DNA of 64,000 nt, from assembly GCF_000264995.1 (NCBI RefSeq), contig NW_006767452.1, forward strand, positions 295,664-359,663, given 5' to 3'. Below are positions 33,974 to 46,747 of this stretch, in pieces. The notes under the pieces are model-generated. The model searched no databases. It had not been told where the DNA came from and saw only the letters and a list, made by a program, of their open reading frames with translations. The DNA is from Punctularia strigosozonata HHB-11173 SS5 (Eukaryota; Basidiomycota; Agaricomycetes; Corticiales; Punctulariaceae). A program made the translations under genes and the position numbers. The number at the start of each line of letters is the position of its first letter. The stretch's first letter is position 1.

Positions 33974-36159
33974 ATGACGACCACTGAGGTACTGATCGTA
34001 AGCGCCTTTCAGCAATATATCCATCGATTCGGATGCAACTCACCCACTGTTGTAAGGTCGGAGCTGGCCCTGCCGGCTTAATATCTGCGTTGGTGCTCGC
34101 AAAGAACGGCATCAAACCTCGCATCGTTGACAGGGATGACAAATTCCACGTAGGATCGCGTGGCTTTGGCATTCAGGTCCGTTTTTCGTGCACTTGACTC
34201 CAGGACCTTCATTATGCTGAAGTTCAGCTTAGCCCCGCACGTTCGAGCTTTTCCAAACTCTGGGCATCGTGGAAGATCTGAAGAAGCTAGCGACACCCAT
34301 CCCTACCATGAGAGCCTATAAGCTCCCTGGAGGAATAGAGCCCGTCAAGACGTGGGATCTTTACGAGAAAAGTGAGATCTGGCCGGATCGCCCGTATGTA
34401 AGGAGTTCCAACATGTCTGGAAAGAGTACCGCCGACTCACTCGTGCGCGTCTAGGCCAATGGCGCCTGTCTCAGTCAAGCAGTGCTAGAGAAGGTTATCA
34501 GAGCCCACTTGGAGAAGTATGGCGTGACTGTCGAACTGAACAAAGGTCTTATCGCGATCGAGCAAGACGCCGACGTCGTAACAGCTACTATTGCAATCCA
34601 TAGATCCGGTGTCCCGACGGAGGAGCGTGAGGTGGTGGTCGCGAAATACTTGATTGGCGCCGATGGCGCTAAAGGTACGCAGGATTTGACCACTACTATC
34701 ATTGTTATGACCGACCTTGAAATCAGGATCCTGTCGCAAGCTGTTAGGCTTCACCTTCGGGGGAGAGACACGCGATTCAGATGGCATGGTATGGGGAGAT
34801 GTCGAGATTCAAGGACTTACAAACGATGTGAGCAGTCTCCCGATTCTGCGGTTGCGGTTGCTTAACGAAACATGTGATCGAAGTACTGGCATATCTGGGG
34901 AAAGCCTGGGCAATTCACGCAAGTAGATGACCATGCGGGACGTTCGTCTTGCTCAAACCCGTTATTAGGATCATGGCGCGGCCTTTGAGTCCGTCAGGCA
35001 ACACGTTCGGCATCGGGATCACGGGCCAGAACTTCGACCCAACAGAGCTCGCACAGCGCGAGAGTGTGATCTCGTTCATTCGTCGGGAAACCGGTCGGGG
35101 TGATCTAGAGTTCGGAGAATTCAGCTGGCTTTCTTACTTCAAGTACGCGCAATCACCCGCGCCTGACTTTTACTCACCACATGCAAAGACCTAACATGCG
35201 CATGGTCAATAAGTTCCATGAGGGCAGAGCGTTCCTCGTTGGAGGTAAGGGCGGTGGTGTGAACTACGTTCATCATCGTTGATGGTCGTACGCGTTGCTT
35301 TCTCCAGACTCTGCGCACGTCCATTCTCCGACTGGAGGCCAAGGGATGAATTGTAGCGTCCAAGATGCTGTAGGCGCTTCTCGGAATAAACACGATGATT
35401 GCTATCATGCTGATTGTCTCTTAGTCAAACCTCGGGTGGAAGCTCGCGCTGGTGATCAAAGGCCTTGCTCCTCCGTCATTGCTCCTCTCATACACGGAGG
35501 AAAGGTTGCCGGTGATCGCCCAGATGTTGCACGCAACAACGGCTCTGTACACTCATACTGTGGCGAAAGAGCGGCCCCTCGAGACGCCGGTAAAGGAGGC
35601 GTCCGAGGGCGAGAACGCTTCCGGCTGGTTCCGATGGAGGAACTCGGCTCTGGAGATGTATGGCATCAACTATCGCTACAGCGAAATCGTCCTCGAGCAG
35701 CGCGACCCGAACGACCTGACAAAGGAGGATGCCCTGGGACGGGCATATTCCGGCTACGAAGGCCACGGCAATCTGCGAGCGGGCGATCGCGCACCAGATG
35801 CCCCGGGACTCGTGGCTGGAGATGGAACCGAAACGTCGCTCTTCGGCATTTTCAAGGTCGAAAAGCATACGGTTCTGGTTTTTACGGCATCTGGCGATGC
35901 TGACAACGTCGACTTGAAGAGCGACATGCCCGACTCTGTGGCTACCCACAGTCAGATCTTCCAGATCTGCAACGAGGCGGGCACCGCTTACCAGAGCGAC
36001 GTCCAAGTACTCCATGATCGTGACGGCCATGCTCGCGGAGCCTACTTCGCCGAAGCTAATACCACCAACGTGGTGATCGTGCGACCAGACGGCTTCGTAG
36101 GCGCCATCGTCCGCGACCAGGACGGGGTAAGACAGTACTTCTCGAAGATTTTTTACTAG
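33974..36159 (+). CDS. FAD-dependent monooxygenase, phenol 2-monooxygenase type
   Basis: NADPH- and FAD-dependent hydroxylation of an aromatic or related substrate. Ten exons: 33974-33997, 34057-34176, 34233-34397, 34455-34674, 34727-34827, 34884-34918, 34969-35142, 35189-35244, 35308-35369 and 35425-36159; 563 aa. The FAD fold starts VLIVGAGPAGLISALVLAK, with the second dinucleotide motif at FLVGDSAHVHSPTGGQGMN and the DG motif at KYLIGADGAKG. A C-terminal thioredoxin-like domain (DRAPDAPGLVAGDG to VRPDGFVGAIV) is characteristic of phenol-hydroxylase relatives. Exon 1 is only 24 nt. Intron 6 appears to be GC-AG (TTCAC|gcaagt) and restores PGQFTIMARPLSP. Substrate unknown. It lies 5.4 kb from the terpene synthase. 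Confidence 0.9.
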
Positions 36160-36396
36160 CATTGAGTTCTCGTGCAATGTCAATGTTCTCAATAGCAGCG
36201 GGCATATTCTCGGTGCTCATCAGCAAGACTGGGTGACTGAGTTGCACCAACCCAGGTGGTAGAGGCGCACCAAAACCGAACCGATCCTGAGAATATTCGC
36301 GCAGCTCCATCCACGTGCCTCATGACGCCAACTGCGCTTCATTACTGAGCAGCAACCGAAGTGAAGTATGGCCGCTCAGGATATGGGCCATATTCT

Positions 36397-39306
<2,910 letters not shown>

Positions 39307-39542
39307 ATTGCATGGTGCGGCATAACGATGCAAAATAGCTAGGTCAGATTGGTAAATCTTAGTACATAAGCCCTGGAACTCGGAAGCCAATGTACGGACT
39401 CGAGTAGTAAGGTGCAGCCCGTGTCCGCCGCAAGCGCAGGCTGAGCCGCAGTTCCCACGTACCACTATCACGAGCCTGTGAACTCACCTACCGCGACGGC
39501 GATGCTCCCGCCGGTGGTTAGATCGCCAAGCTGACACGCCCC

Positions 39543-41043
39543 ATGTTGCCTTTGGATGGCATACGTGTGGTTGAGGTGAGCGCGGTGGACTCCCCTAGTC
39601 GCGCGAGACCTCATGGAACGCCCTAGTTCGCCGGCCTTGCGCCAGCGCCATTCGCTGGTCTTGTACTGGCCGACTGGGGTGCAGATGTCATTCGTATTGA
39701 CAGAGCTGGCCAGGCGACTTCCACAGATGTCCTTTGCCGCGGAAAACGTTCCTTTGCTGCAAATCTGAAGCATACGGCTGGCAAAAACATCGTGCTTAAG
39801 CTCATTTCAAGTGCGGATGTCTTGATTGACCCCTTTCGCCCTGGTGTGCTTGAACGCCTCGGATTCGCCCCCGAAGTTTTCCTTGGTCCAGAAGGAATCA
39901 ATAAACGCTTGATATACAGCAGAATTCGGGGGTGCGTAAGTCGATCGTTCTGTGGCAACTGGCGTCACAGGAGTATCTAGCTTTCCTATCGGAGATACTC
40001 GACAGAATTCGGCAGGTGGGGTCATGCAGTACATCGACTCTTTCAGCACTCATCGATGTTTTAGGACATGATATCAATTATCTTGCTGCCAGCGGTGTTC
40101 TCTCCGTGCGTGAGATGACTCTCATACTCATATGCCCAGCAACGTGAAACCGGACCGGTGCAGATGCTTCCCGGAACGGACAAACCCATGTTTCCGTTAA
40201 ACCTCTTGGCAGACTTCGGCGGTGGAGGATTGCTCTGTGCCCTCGGTATCATCCTCGCGCTCTTCCAACGTCAATCAACAGGAGTTGGTCAAGTCGTAAC
40301 CACTGACATGGCGAGTCCTCGGGATAACGTGATGTAACACGAGAATTGAGGGAAAATCATTAGGTCTCAGGAACTCGCTACATATCATCGTTCCCATTAC
40401 TGAATACTGCGAATATGTCGTCACCGTGGTTCTCCGGCTCCCGAGGCACCAACCTGCTGGATGGCGGCGCCCCATTTTACGATATTTACGTCTGCTCTGA
40501 CGGTGGATATATTTCGGTTGGATGCCTTGAACCGCAGTTCTTCACCGCATTCATTGACAGCCTACGCTCGGCTTTGCCACGCGACTTCTCTGTGGGAGGA
40601 TGGATACCGAGCTTGGCGAGTCTCGAGGATCGAAGTCAATGGCCTCAGCTACGCGAATACATTGGTACAGCTTTTCGCGCGCACACCAGAGACTATTGGG
40701 CCGGAGTTTTTGACGGTGTGGATCAGACATAACTTATCCGTAATCTCAACTGATCAACTGTTATTATTTAGCGACTGACTCCTGCGTGGTGCCTGTCCTC
40801 AGCCCCACCGAAGCATCTGCGAAATTGGGGTCGTCGATTCCGTTGCGACATCCGTGTCTGAGTGCCGCTGTTAATCCGCCACGATCTTCCCACCAATCAC
40901 ACGCGACGATCGCACCCGGTCGACACACTCACGAAGTCCTGATGGAGTTGGGATATTCTGATGCTGATCGACGTCGACTTGTCCTGAGTGGCGCTGTCGG
41001 AGGCTCTTCGGTGGGATTGAACATGAATCAAACAAAACTGTGA
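39543..41043 (+). CDS. CoA-transferase family III (CaiB/BaiF; alpha-methylacyl-CoA racemase-like)
   Basis: Enzymes of this family move CoA between carboxylic acids or racemise 2-methylacyl-CoAs. Exons 39543-39575, 39627-39931, 39981-40015, 40065-40105, 40164-40310, 40364-40715 and 40772-41043; 394 aa, typical length. Motifs are [88 protein letters not shown] and [16 protein letters not shown], with the expected catalytic aspartate in TTDM. Intron 5 appears to be GC-AG (ATG|gcgagt). The gene converges on the terpene synthase with 509 bp between stops; a biosynthetic link is possible but a mitochondrial or peroxisomal lipid role is equally likely. Confidence 0.9.
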
Positions 41044-41552
41044 TTGACTACCCACGGGCGGAGCATAGTGTATTATGTACGAACAATACGTAACAGTAAC
41101 TTCCCACAAGATTCCGGTGCTGGTACTCTCGCAGTGGGCTTGCATACCCCGGCTACCAAACACTGCCGCGGTCGAAGGAATGCACTATGGCCTGGCGCAT
41201 CGCATTCTGCCCAGCCTCCGGAGCTGTTAGCGTCGCATTTGGCTTTTGTATTCATGCAGGAAGAGAAGAACTCTACAGACGGTCAACGATAGCCAACGAT
41301 AAGGCTGTAACTGGAATTATAGACGAGCTATGTCTACATCGCGCTGAGAATGCTACAAGTAAGGTGAACGAACGAACCGCTCAGAATCTATGGCATGGCG
41401 AAGTCCGCGGTAATCGAACAGCGGGCAACTTAATGATAAGTATGGTAAGGGACGAATATAAGGGAGAGGCTAAGCTGCAGTATAAAAAATCTAGAGAAGG
41501 AGTGACTGGTCCATGAATAAATCAAGTAATGGATAGGTGGTGAACACCCTCA
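41044..41552. other. Convergent 3' region between CoA-transferase and terpene synthase
   Basis: Both neighbouring genes end here. It carries no recognisable coding sequence or repeat. Confidence 0.45.
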
Positions 41553-42775
41553 ATGCTCTTTGACAGCAGGGCGCTTCTCCAAGAGGGGTACGATACGAGT
41601 GCGCTTCACCTCGAGCCCGTGACGGCCAAAGTAACGCTGACTTTCGAAGCTCCATTGGTCGTTAGTGCGGACGAGGTTGCCGATGCTCTCGATGTAGCGT
41701 TGGACACTCGGCTGCATGCACGCGGGGTCATTCTTCGAGTCTTCCCAGAGCTTCACGAACTCCGCCGCGAGCTGCTCGTGACGCCGGCCAGTAAAGGCCA
41801 TGGCTCGGGCAAGGTTCATGCCCACGCTATGCATCACGACGGTCACGAAGTTGTGATCGGCGTCATCCTGAGACTGCTCCCGGTTGTAGGAGTACATGTC
41901 CTGTAGATCATGGGTAAGAATCCGAACTAAGCGTGAGCTCAAGACATACGTTAGACAGAGTGATCACGTCGATTGCGATGCGAGTCATCTCTTCGATAAG
42001 CGGAAGGTCGAAGATTTCCTCCGGTATGTCCTCTTCAAGGAGCATGAGAGCAAGCAAGGGTCTGCAACCGATGTTCTTGCGCCGGACCTCCATGTATCCG
42101 TCAATGTCGCGAACGTGCCGACAGTCTCTGTCGCGGGCTTGATCAACGACGGATTCGAGGTAGTCGCCAAAGCTTTTCAGGAAACGGCGCTGCATCACAT
42201 CGCTCGCATCGACGATTGCACGTTCCCAAAATCTGGTACAGGAAAGTCAGTGAGAGCATTATATACCCGAAACAAACGACCTACTGCCGAGTGATTTCTC
42301 CGCCAACCCATTCGCCTGCGGGGCGAGGCTTGTGTGGGTTGCGCAGGGCATCCAGAACAATGTCTACTTGACTGCGGACCACATCCGCAGATTGCAAGTC
42401 GGAGAACTCGTCCACGACGAAGAATAAGTTGATCAAGTCGCACCCGACTCTGAGGTGGGCTACACGGGAAGTGAGTCGCAGCACGGACGGGTGGACTCGG
42501 GGACAACACACATAGAGACATCTTAGGATAGGCGAGAGCCGCGAACAGGCCTATGCAATATCGTCAGCTTGTCAACAAGGTGTCACGAAGCAGTACTAAC
42601 CGAAGTCGCAACGGTTGAAGGCATCCTGAGCCCTCGGCTCGAAGGCACGGAAACTCTCGATCCAGGACTGCGACGCATACTTCGCCTCCTGATAGTGGGG
42701 GTTAATCCTACGAGGGAAGGGCCATTGTACAAGGGTGCGAGGAATCCGGATGATTTTCTTCTGAGGACGTCCCAT
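41553..42775 (-). CDS. Class I terpene (sesquiterpene) synthase
   Basis: Metal-dependent cyclisation of a prenyl diphosphate, most likely farnesyl diphosphate. Exons 42775-42601, 42550-42512, 42459-42285, 42232-41950 and 41900-41553; 339 aa, normal for basidiomycete enzymes. The aspartate-rich motif is [11 protein letters not shown]; the NSE motif, formed across intron 4, is [12 protein letters not shown]. The C-terminal [14 protein letters not shown] includes the RY pair. The N-terminus reads [20 protein letters not shown], matching fungal sesquiterpene synthases related to protoilludene-type cyclases. Intron 2 (51 bp) was placed to join YPKMSLSHLRVGCD. All catalytic motifs are intact, so the enzyme is probably active; its product cannot be read from sequence. 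Confidence 0.93.
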
Positions 42776-44046
42776 ATTGGCTGGGTGTGGGTGACCGACT
42801 CACCGACTATGAACGAGCTTTATAGAGCCCCGACGCGGCTTCTCCGGGGTGCAGGGATGCGGAGCCATATGAGAGCCAAGTGAACGGCGAAGTCATCGGG
42901 CTCCGGCGGCTCGCGAGTCAAAATGTGGGGACGGCGACGTAGGAAATGCATCGGATATAAGAATTGAAACATTTGTTTCACTTCTGTTCTTATTTCCAAG
43001 TATAGTCGGTCTGGACAGAAAAAGCGCTGTCGTCTCGGCGTCGACGATGCATAGCATTCGTCGCGCGAACGCGGGGCTGATGGCGAAGGCGCCGCACTGT
43101 ACATCGCAGGTGCGAATGTGATATCGCGCGGGGCCAATCTGGGGAGAACAATTGGTGGATCTGAGAGCATCGGTTTTCCCGCACGCGAGCGACACGCGGG
43201 ATAGACGCAAAATGAAGAACTTTGCTCGGGGGAACACCTGGGAACGCGCTCCGCGCCGGCTAGGCCTTCGCGCCCCTTCCACGTTTCACAGTGCCCACGA
43301 CGTACCGAGCAAGCGTTCCGGCCTATGGCAGCGTTTCCCGCGTGAATACATATCAGCGACCCCATAATATGCAGTGTATTCCGGTGCCGGTTCCGCGCAT
43401 AGGTGCGGCGAGGGCTCACGGATGCATTTTCGGGAGAAATCAATGTCTGCGCTACGGCGTTGTCCGGTGTCATGCCGATATCACTGTGCGCGCGGTATAC
43501 CCATTGATTGAAGAAAACTATCGTGCGTGGGTGACCCACTCACAGGAGATGTTGATCTCTCTATGTTGTTTCCAATCCTCGCGAACCACGTCAAGTGGCC
43601 AGAACTTCCGAAGCGCGCAAAGCGAACTTCTCCGCCACGCGAGCGAGGGGGTCCTGGGCGGACAAACTTGGCGTGCAAGCTTAACCGAAGTGAACAAGGC
43701 AAAAAGATGAGATCTCGAGTTGGCGCTCACCGGTTCATTGGTTCTCGCCTTCGTCACATACGGATCACTGGGCACGGACTCCGCCCTTACTTCACGCGCG
43801 GAGTCATTCGGCTAACCATTGCGCAGCGGAAACACTCACTCAGCGGGTCCGCGAATCGCACGGGTTATGTCCGCCTGCAGTAGCGCTAAACTTTGAGACA
43901 TCAACACAGCCCCGAGCGGCTTTGTTACCATAGGGAGTGTAGAGTTTCGGAAAATGTTGAGAGCAAGAAGGAACGTTTTCAATTTGGGGGTTCTGGCATT
44001 ACACACGGATCACACGGTCAGGTGAGAGTTATCGCGCGCCACAATG
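42776..44046. other. Gene-poor region upstream of the terpene synthase
   Basis: About 1.3 kb including the terpene synthase promoter. Open frames of up to 239 codons occur on the minus strand (42820-43539) and shorter ones on the plus strand, but none contains a known motif or consistent splice sites. Confidence 0.45.
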
Positions 44047-44048
44047 TA

Positions 44049-44315
44049 CTGTAGTTTTACGACCTTATGTTCAGGTTTGTAGAAGGGGGACAGGGACACG
44101 TTAGTTCAACTATCCGTGGGAAGTTCATTTTGACCCGGCCCGTTGGTCCTGAAGTGATATACATCACATTTGTGTTTTCCACAGTCAAAGCATTATTTTC
44201 CCACACTTAGTTACGGACGTCCGGCAGGTGAGGGGACAGGGGACCACCTGTCATTTTAGGTTCAGTTCATGAAGCCATGGGGACAGGGGACGAACATAAG
44301 GTCGTAAAACTACAG
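44049..44315. mobile_element. MITE with 24-bp perfect terminal inverted repeats
   Basis: 267-bp element. The 24-bp ends at 44049-44072 and 44292-44315 are perfect inverted repeats (CTGTAGTTTTACGACC inward). Both ends are flanked by the dinucleotide TA (44047-44048, 44316-44317), the usual target duplication of Tc1/mariner elements. There is no coding capacity. GGGACAGGG-type motifs recur just inside the left end and twice toward the right end. Probably a non-autonomous element; the superfamily is inferred from the TA duplication only. Confidence 0.85.
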
Positions 44316-44390
44316 TATTACACATTACATAGACTTCCCCCGACTTCCTCTCACTGCCACGCGCATCATTCAGAGCTCCCGCTGCAATCG

Positions 44391-44484
44391 TAGTCTCGTA
44401 ACCACACTGCCTGGGCGACGAGCAAGCAAAGTGCCTGTCGGCACTTTGCTTGCTCGTCGCCCAGGCAGTGTGGTTACGAGACTA
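44391..44484. mobile_element. 94-bp foldback element: 45-bp perfect inverted repeat, 4-nt loop
   Basis: Arms 44391-44435 and 44440-44484 are perfect reverse complements around the loop TGTC. The element is bounded by 9-bp direct repeats CTGCAATCG (44382-44390, 44485-44493), as a target-site duplication would be. Nine bases fits Mutator-type transposition best. Nothing lies between the arms, so this is almost entirely terminal repeat. If transcribed, the RNA would fold into a 45-bp hairpin. Confidence 0.85.
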
Positions 44485-44493
44485 CTGCAATCG

Positions 44494-45717
44494 CACCGCT
44501 GTCATTGCATGTACACAAATGGCCTGCAGGGTCATGCTATACAGGGTCATGGGTGTATCACTGACCAATATCTCAGTTCACACCGGATCCTTTTGTTCTA
44601 CAATAGCTTCCAGGCGCGCTGGTGGACGATGATGCACAGGCATCAACGGGACCCATCAGCGAGACCCATCACAGATCTCGTATCTGGTCAGGGTCGACGT
44701 ATTTGCGGAGCAGCGCGAATTTGGTCATGCTATAGCATCACGGAATTGGAACGCGTATTGCGGAGCTTCGGTGCGACGGCCTCGTGGATTTCATATTCCG
44801 AACATCGCGTCTTCGAGAGACCGGAAAACTGCGAACGGTGCTGCAGCTCTTTCAATCTTCACACTTTTGTTCCCAAACTCTGCTTGTGAGACAACAAGCG
44901 GGAGCGACGGGACCATGCCTTAATAATATACGGAGAAACATAGATCCCTTACTCACCGCGGTCGCAATACTTATCAGCACCATAATTGCACCACAAGCAG
45001 TATCGGTGTCATACACCCTCTTGCGCGTTTGCATGGGCGCCTCGAGCGACAAATTATTTTCTCCGCACTCTGAAGCTCCGTCTTTTACTGTCGGATCTTC
45101 TGATCAGCCACCGTCGCGGTACTTTGGACGGCATCAGCCGCACAGATCGGAAATCGCTCAGCTGGGAAGGGACGAAGTTTAAGTTGAATAGCACGAGGCA
45201 AGGCGTACAGTCTCATTGCCAGCTTTTTGTTCTCAACCCATTCAATCTCCGGTGCCGCGATGAGCGATGATGAATGCCGCAAAGGTCAATGGGGCTGAGA
45301 GCTCATCGACATCGATGAACATTCTTTTCTCCATCTGTCCTCCCATCCAAGCGCCGTAAGCTCGTGCCGACGGCCCTTTCCTTTGGGAAAACAGCGCGCT
45401 CGGTTGTCTCGGTCGAACAAAAGGGGAGTGGCGGTGGACTTGCCATATTTGGACCCGTATTGTCCACAAAAAGCAGGTGGGCACCGCCCCAGACCCGACG
45501 CTTCGGGCTTGTCGCTGTTGGTGGCTAACCAATGACCGACGCTGTCTCACCGCGCCCAGCATCGTGAGCGGCGACGGCGGTCATTAAACCTGTCCTTCCT
45601 CTTCCTTCATCTCAGCTGGCCTGGTCTTTGCTGTCGCGTCCCCTTTCTTCTTCCTTTCCACTCTTTCATCGACGTACAAAACCCCTGTTCAAGTTCTTGT
45701 GTCTGTCTGCGATCACG
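44494..45717. other. Gene-poor region right of the foldback element
   Basis: About 1.2 kb without a convincing gene. The last 150 bp, pyrimidine-rich, are likely the promoter and leader of the membrane-protein gene at 45718. Confidence 0.45.
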
Positions 45718-46519
45718 ATGTTCAATCCGGAGTCACTTTGCGGTCATCAGCGCTTTGCGCTCAGCGTACGTTTCACGTTTTCTTAGCTGGGCCAGAGCTA
45801 ATACGCAAGCCGGGAATGTAGGGCTCGCCCTCGACCTGCGCCCTTGATGTCGTTATAGTACCGATTCCGTCCATCCTCTTCATTCTCGGTTCCGGGGTGA
45901 TTCTCCTCAAGTCTGGAAGGTCCCTGTGGCACCCGCAGGTTGCCGGCGGCCTACCCAAGTGGCTCCATATTCTCTACGCAGCGCTCGTGTTCGCCGCGTT
46001 TGGCATGGGCGTGTTGGAAATCGCGCGGGACATCGCTGCGGACTTTGGCGTCGGCTTGCTGCCTATAGATCTAATTGCTGTAGCGTTCGCTTTCTTGCTG
46101 CTGGCTGTCAAAGGCCGCAGGAGGTCCTCAACGATCAGCCTCGTGAGTTTACCGCCCCTACTCAAGCTCGGAGTGATTTGACAACTGACGAATTCACGAT
46201 GGCAGCTGTTGGTCGTGTATTGGGCGCTGTACGCCATCGTAGCCGTAGTCAAGGTTGCTCGCCTGCACCTTCTGGAGACGGAGAACCCGACGACGATGAA
46301 GAACTCGAACTACCCAAGCTCCGATTTGTTCCTGGATAACGCAGTCATGGTAAGTGCTGCATCCCACCAGCATCGAATGGGCGCGTTTCGTCTGATGTTG
46401 GGTGACATTAGCTCGGGTTGTACATTTCCTTCACGATATTCGAGATGACCCAGCTCTTCTTGGTACGAGGTATTGAGGACAAGGTGATCAAGTTTGGCGC
46501 CATTCCGACCAAGGTCTAA
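45718..46519 (+). CDS. Small polytopic membrane protein
   Basis: Exons 45718-45765, 45822-46142, 46206-46349 and 46412-46519; 206 aa. About five hydrophobic segments are visible: IVPIPSILFILGSGVILL, LHILYAALVFAAFGMGVL, IDLIAVAFAFLLLAV, VVYWALYAIVAVVKV and LGLYISFTIFEMTQLFLV. Short charged loops (LLKSGRSLW, VKGRRRSSTI) separate them. No transporter or enzyme motif is seen. Exon 2 was begun at the acceptor before GGC TCG CCC because it is the only one keeping frame with exon 1. Function unknown; it may belong to a fungal family of uncharacterised integral membrane proteins. Confidence 0.72.
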
Positions 46520-46747
46520 GCCACTGGCAACTGTGTGCAATCGGATTCATTGCACTCGCGACGCGCACGGCGTTCTCGATTATGGATGGTTGTATACTAC
46601 TACTGGCCTGGTGTATCAGTATAATATTGTGTACGTGCTTGTATGTCCAGGAGGAATATACGCTGCAGCATGTGGAACAACCAGAACCATAAACTCGGGT
46701 TCAGCTTTTCTTCCAGTGCATCTTCCACCTTTGCCCGAGTTTGTGAC

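Noticed and set aside
42820-43539. 239-codon minus-strand frame upstream of the terpene synthase
   Set aside because: No domain, odd composition, start codon not credible; it may overlap old element debris but cannot be supported as a gene.
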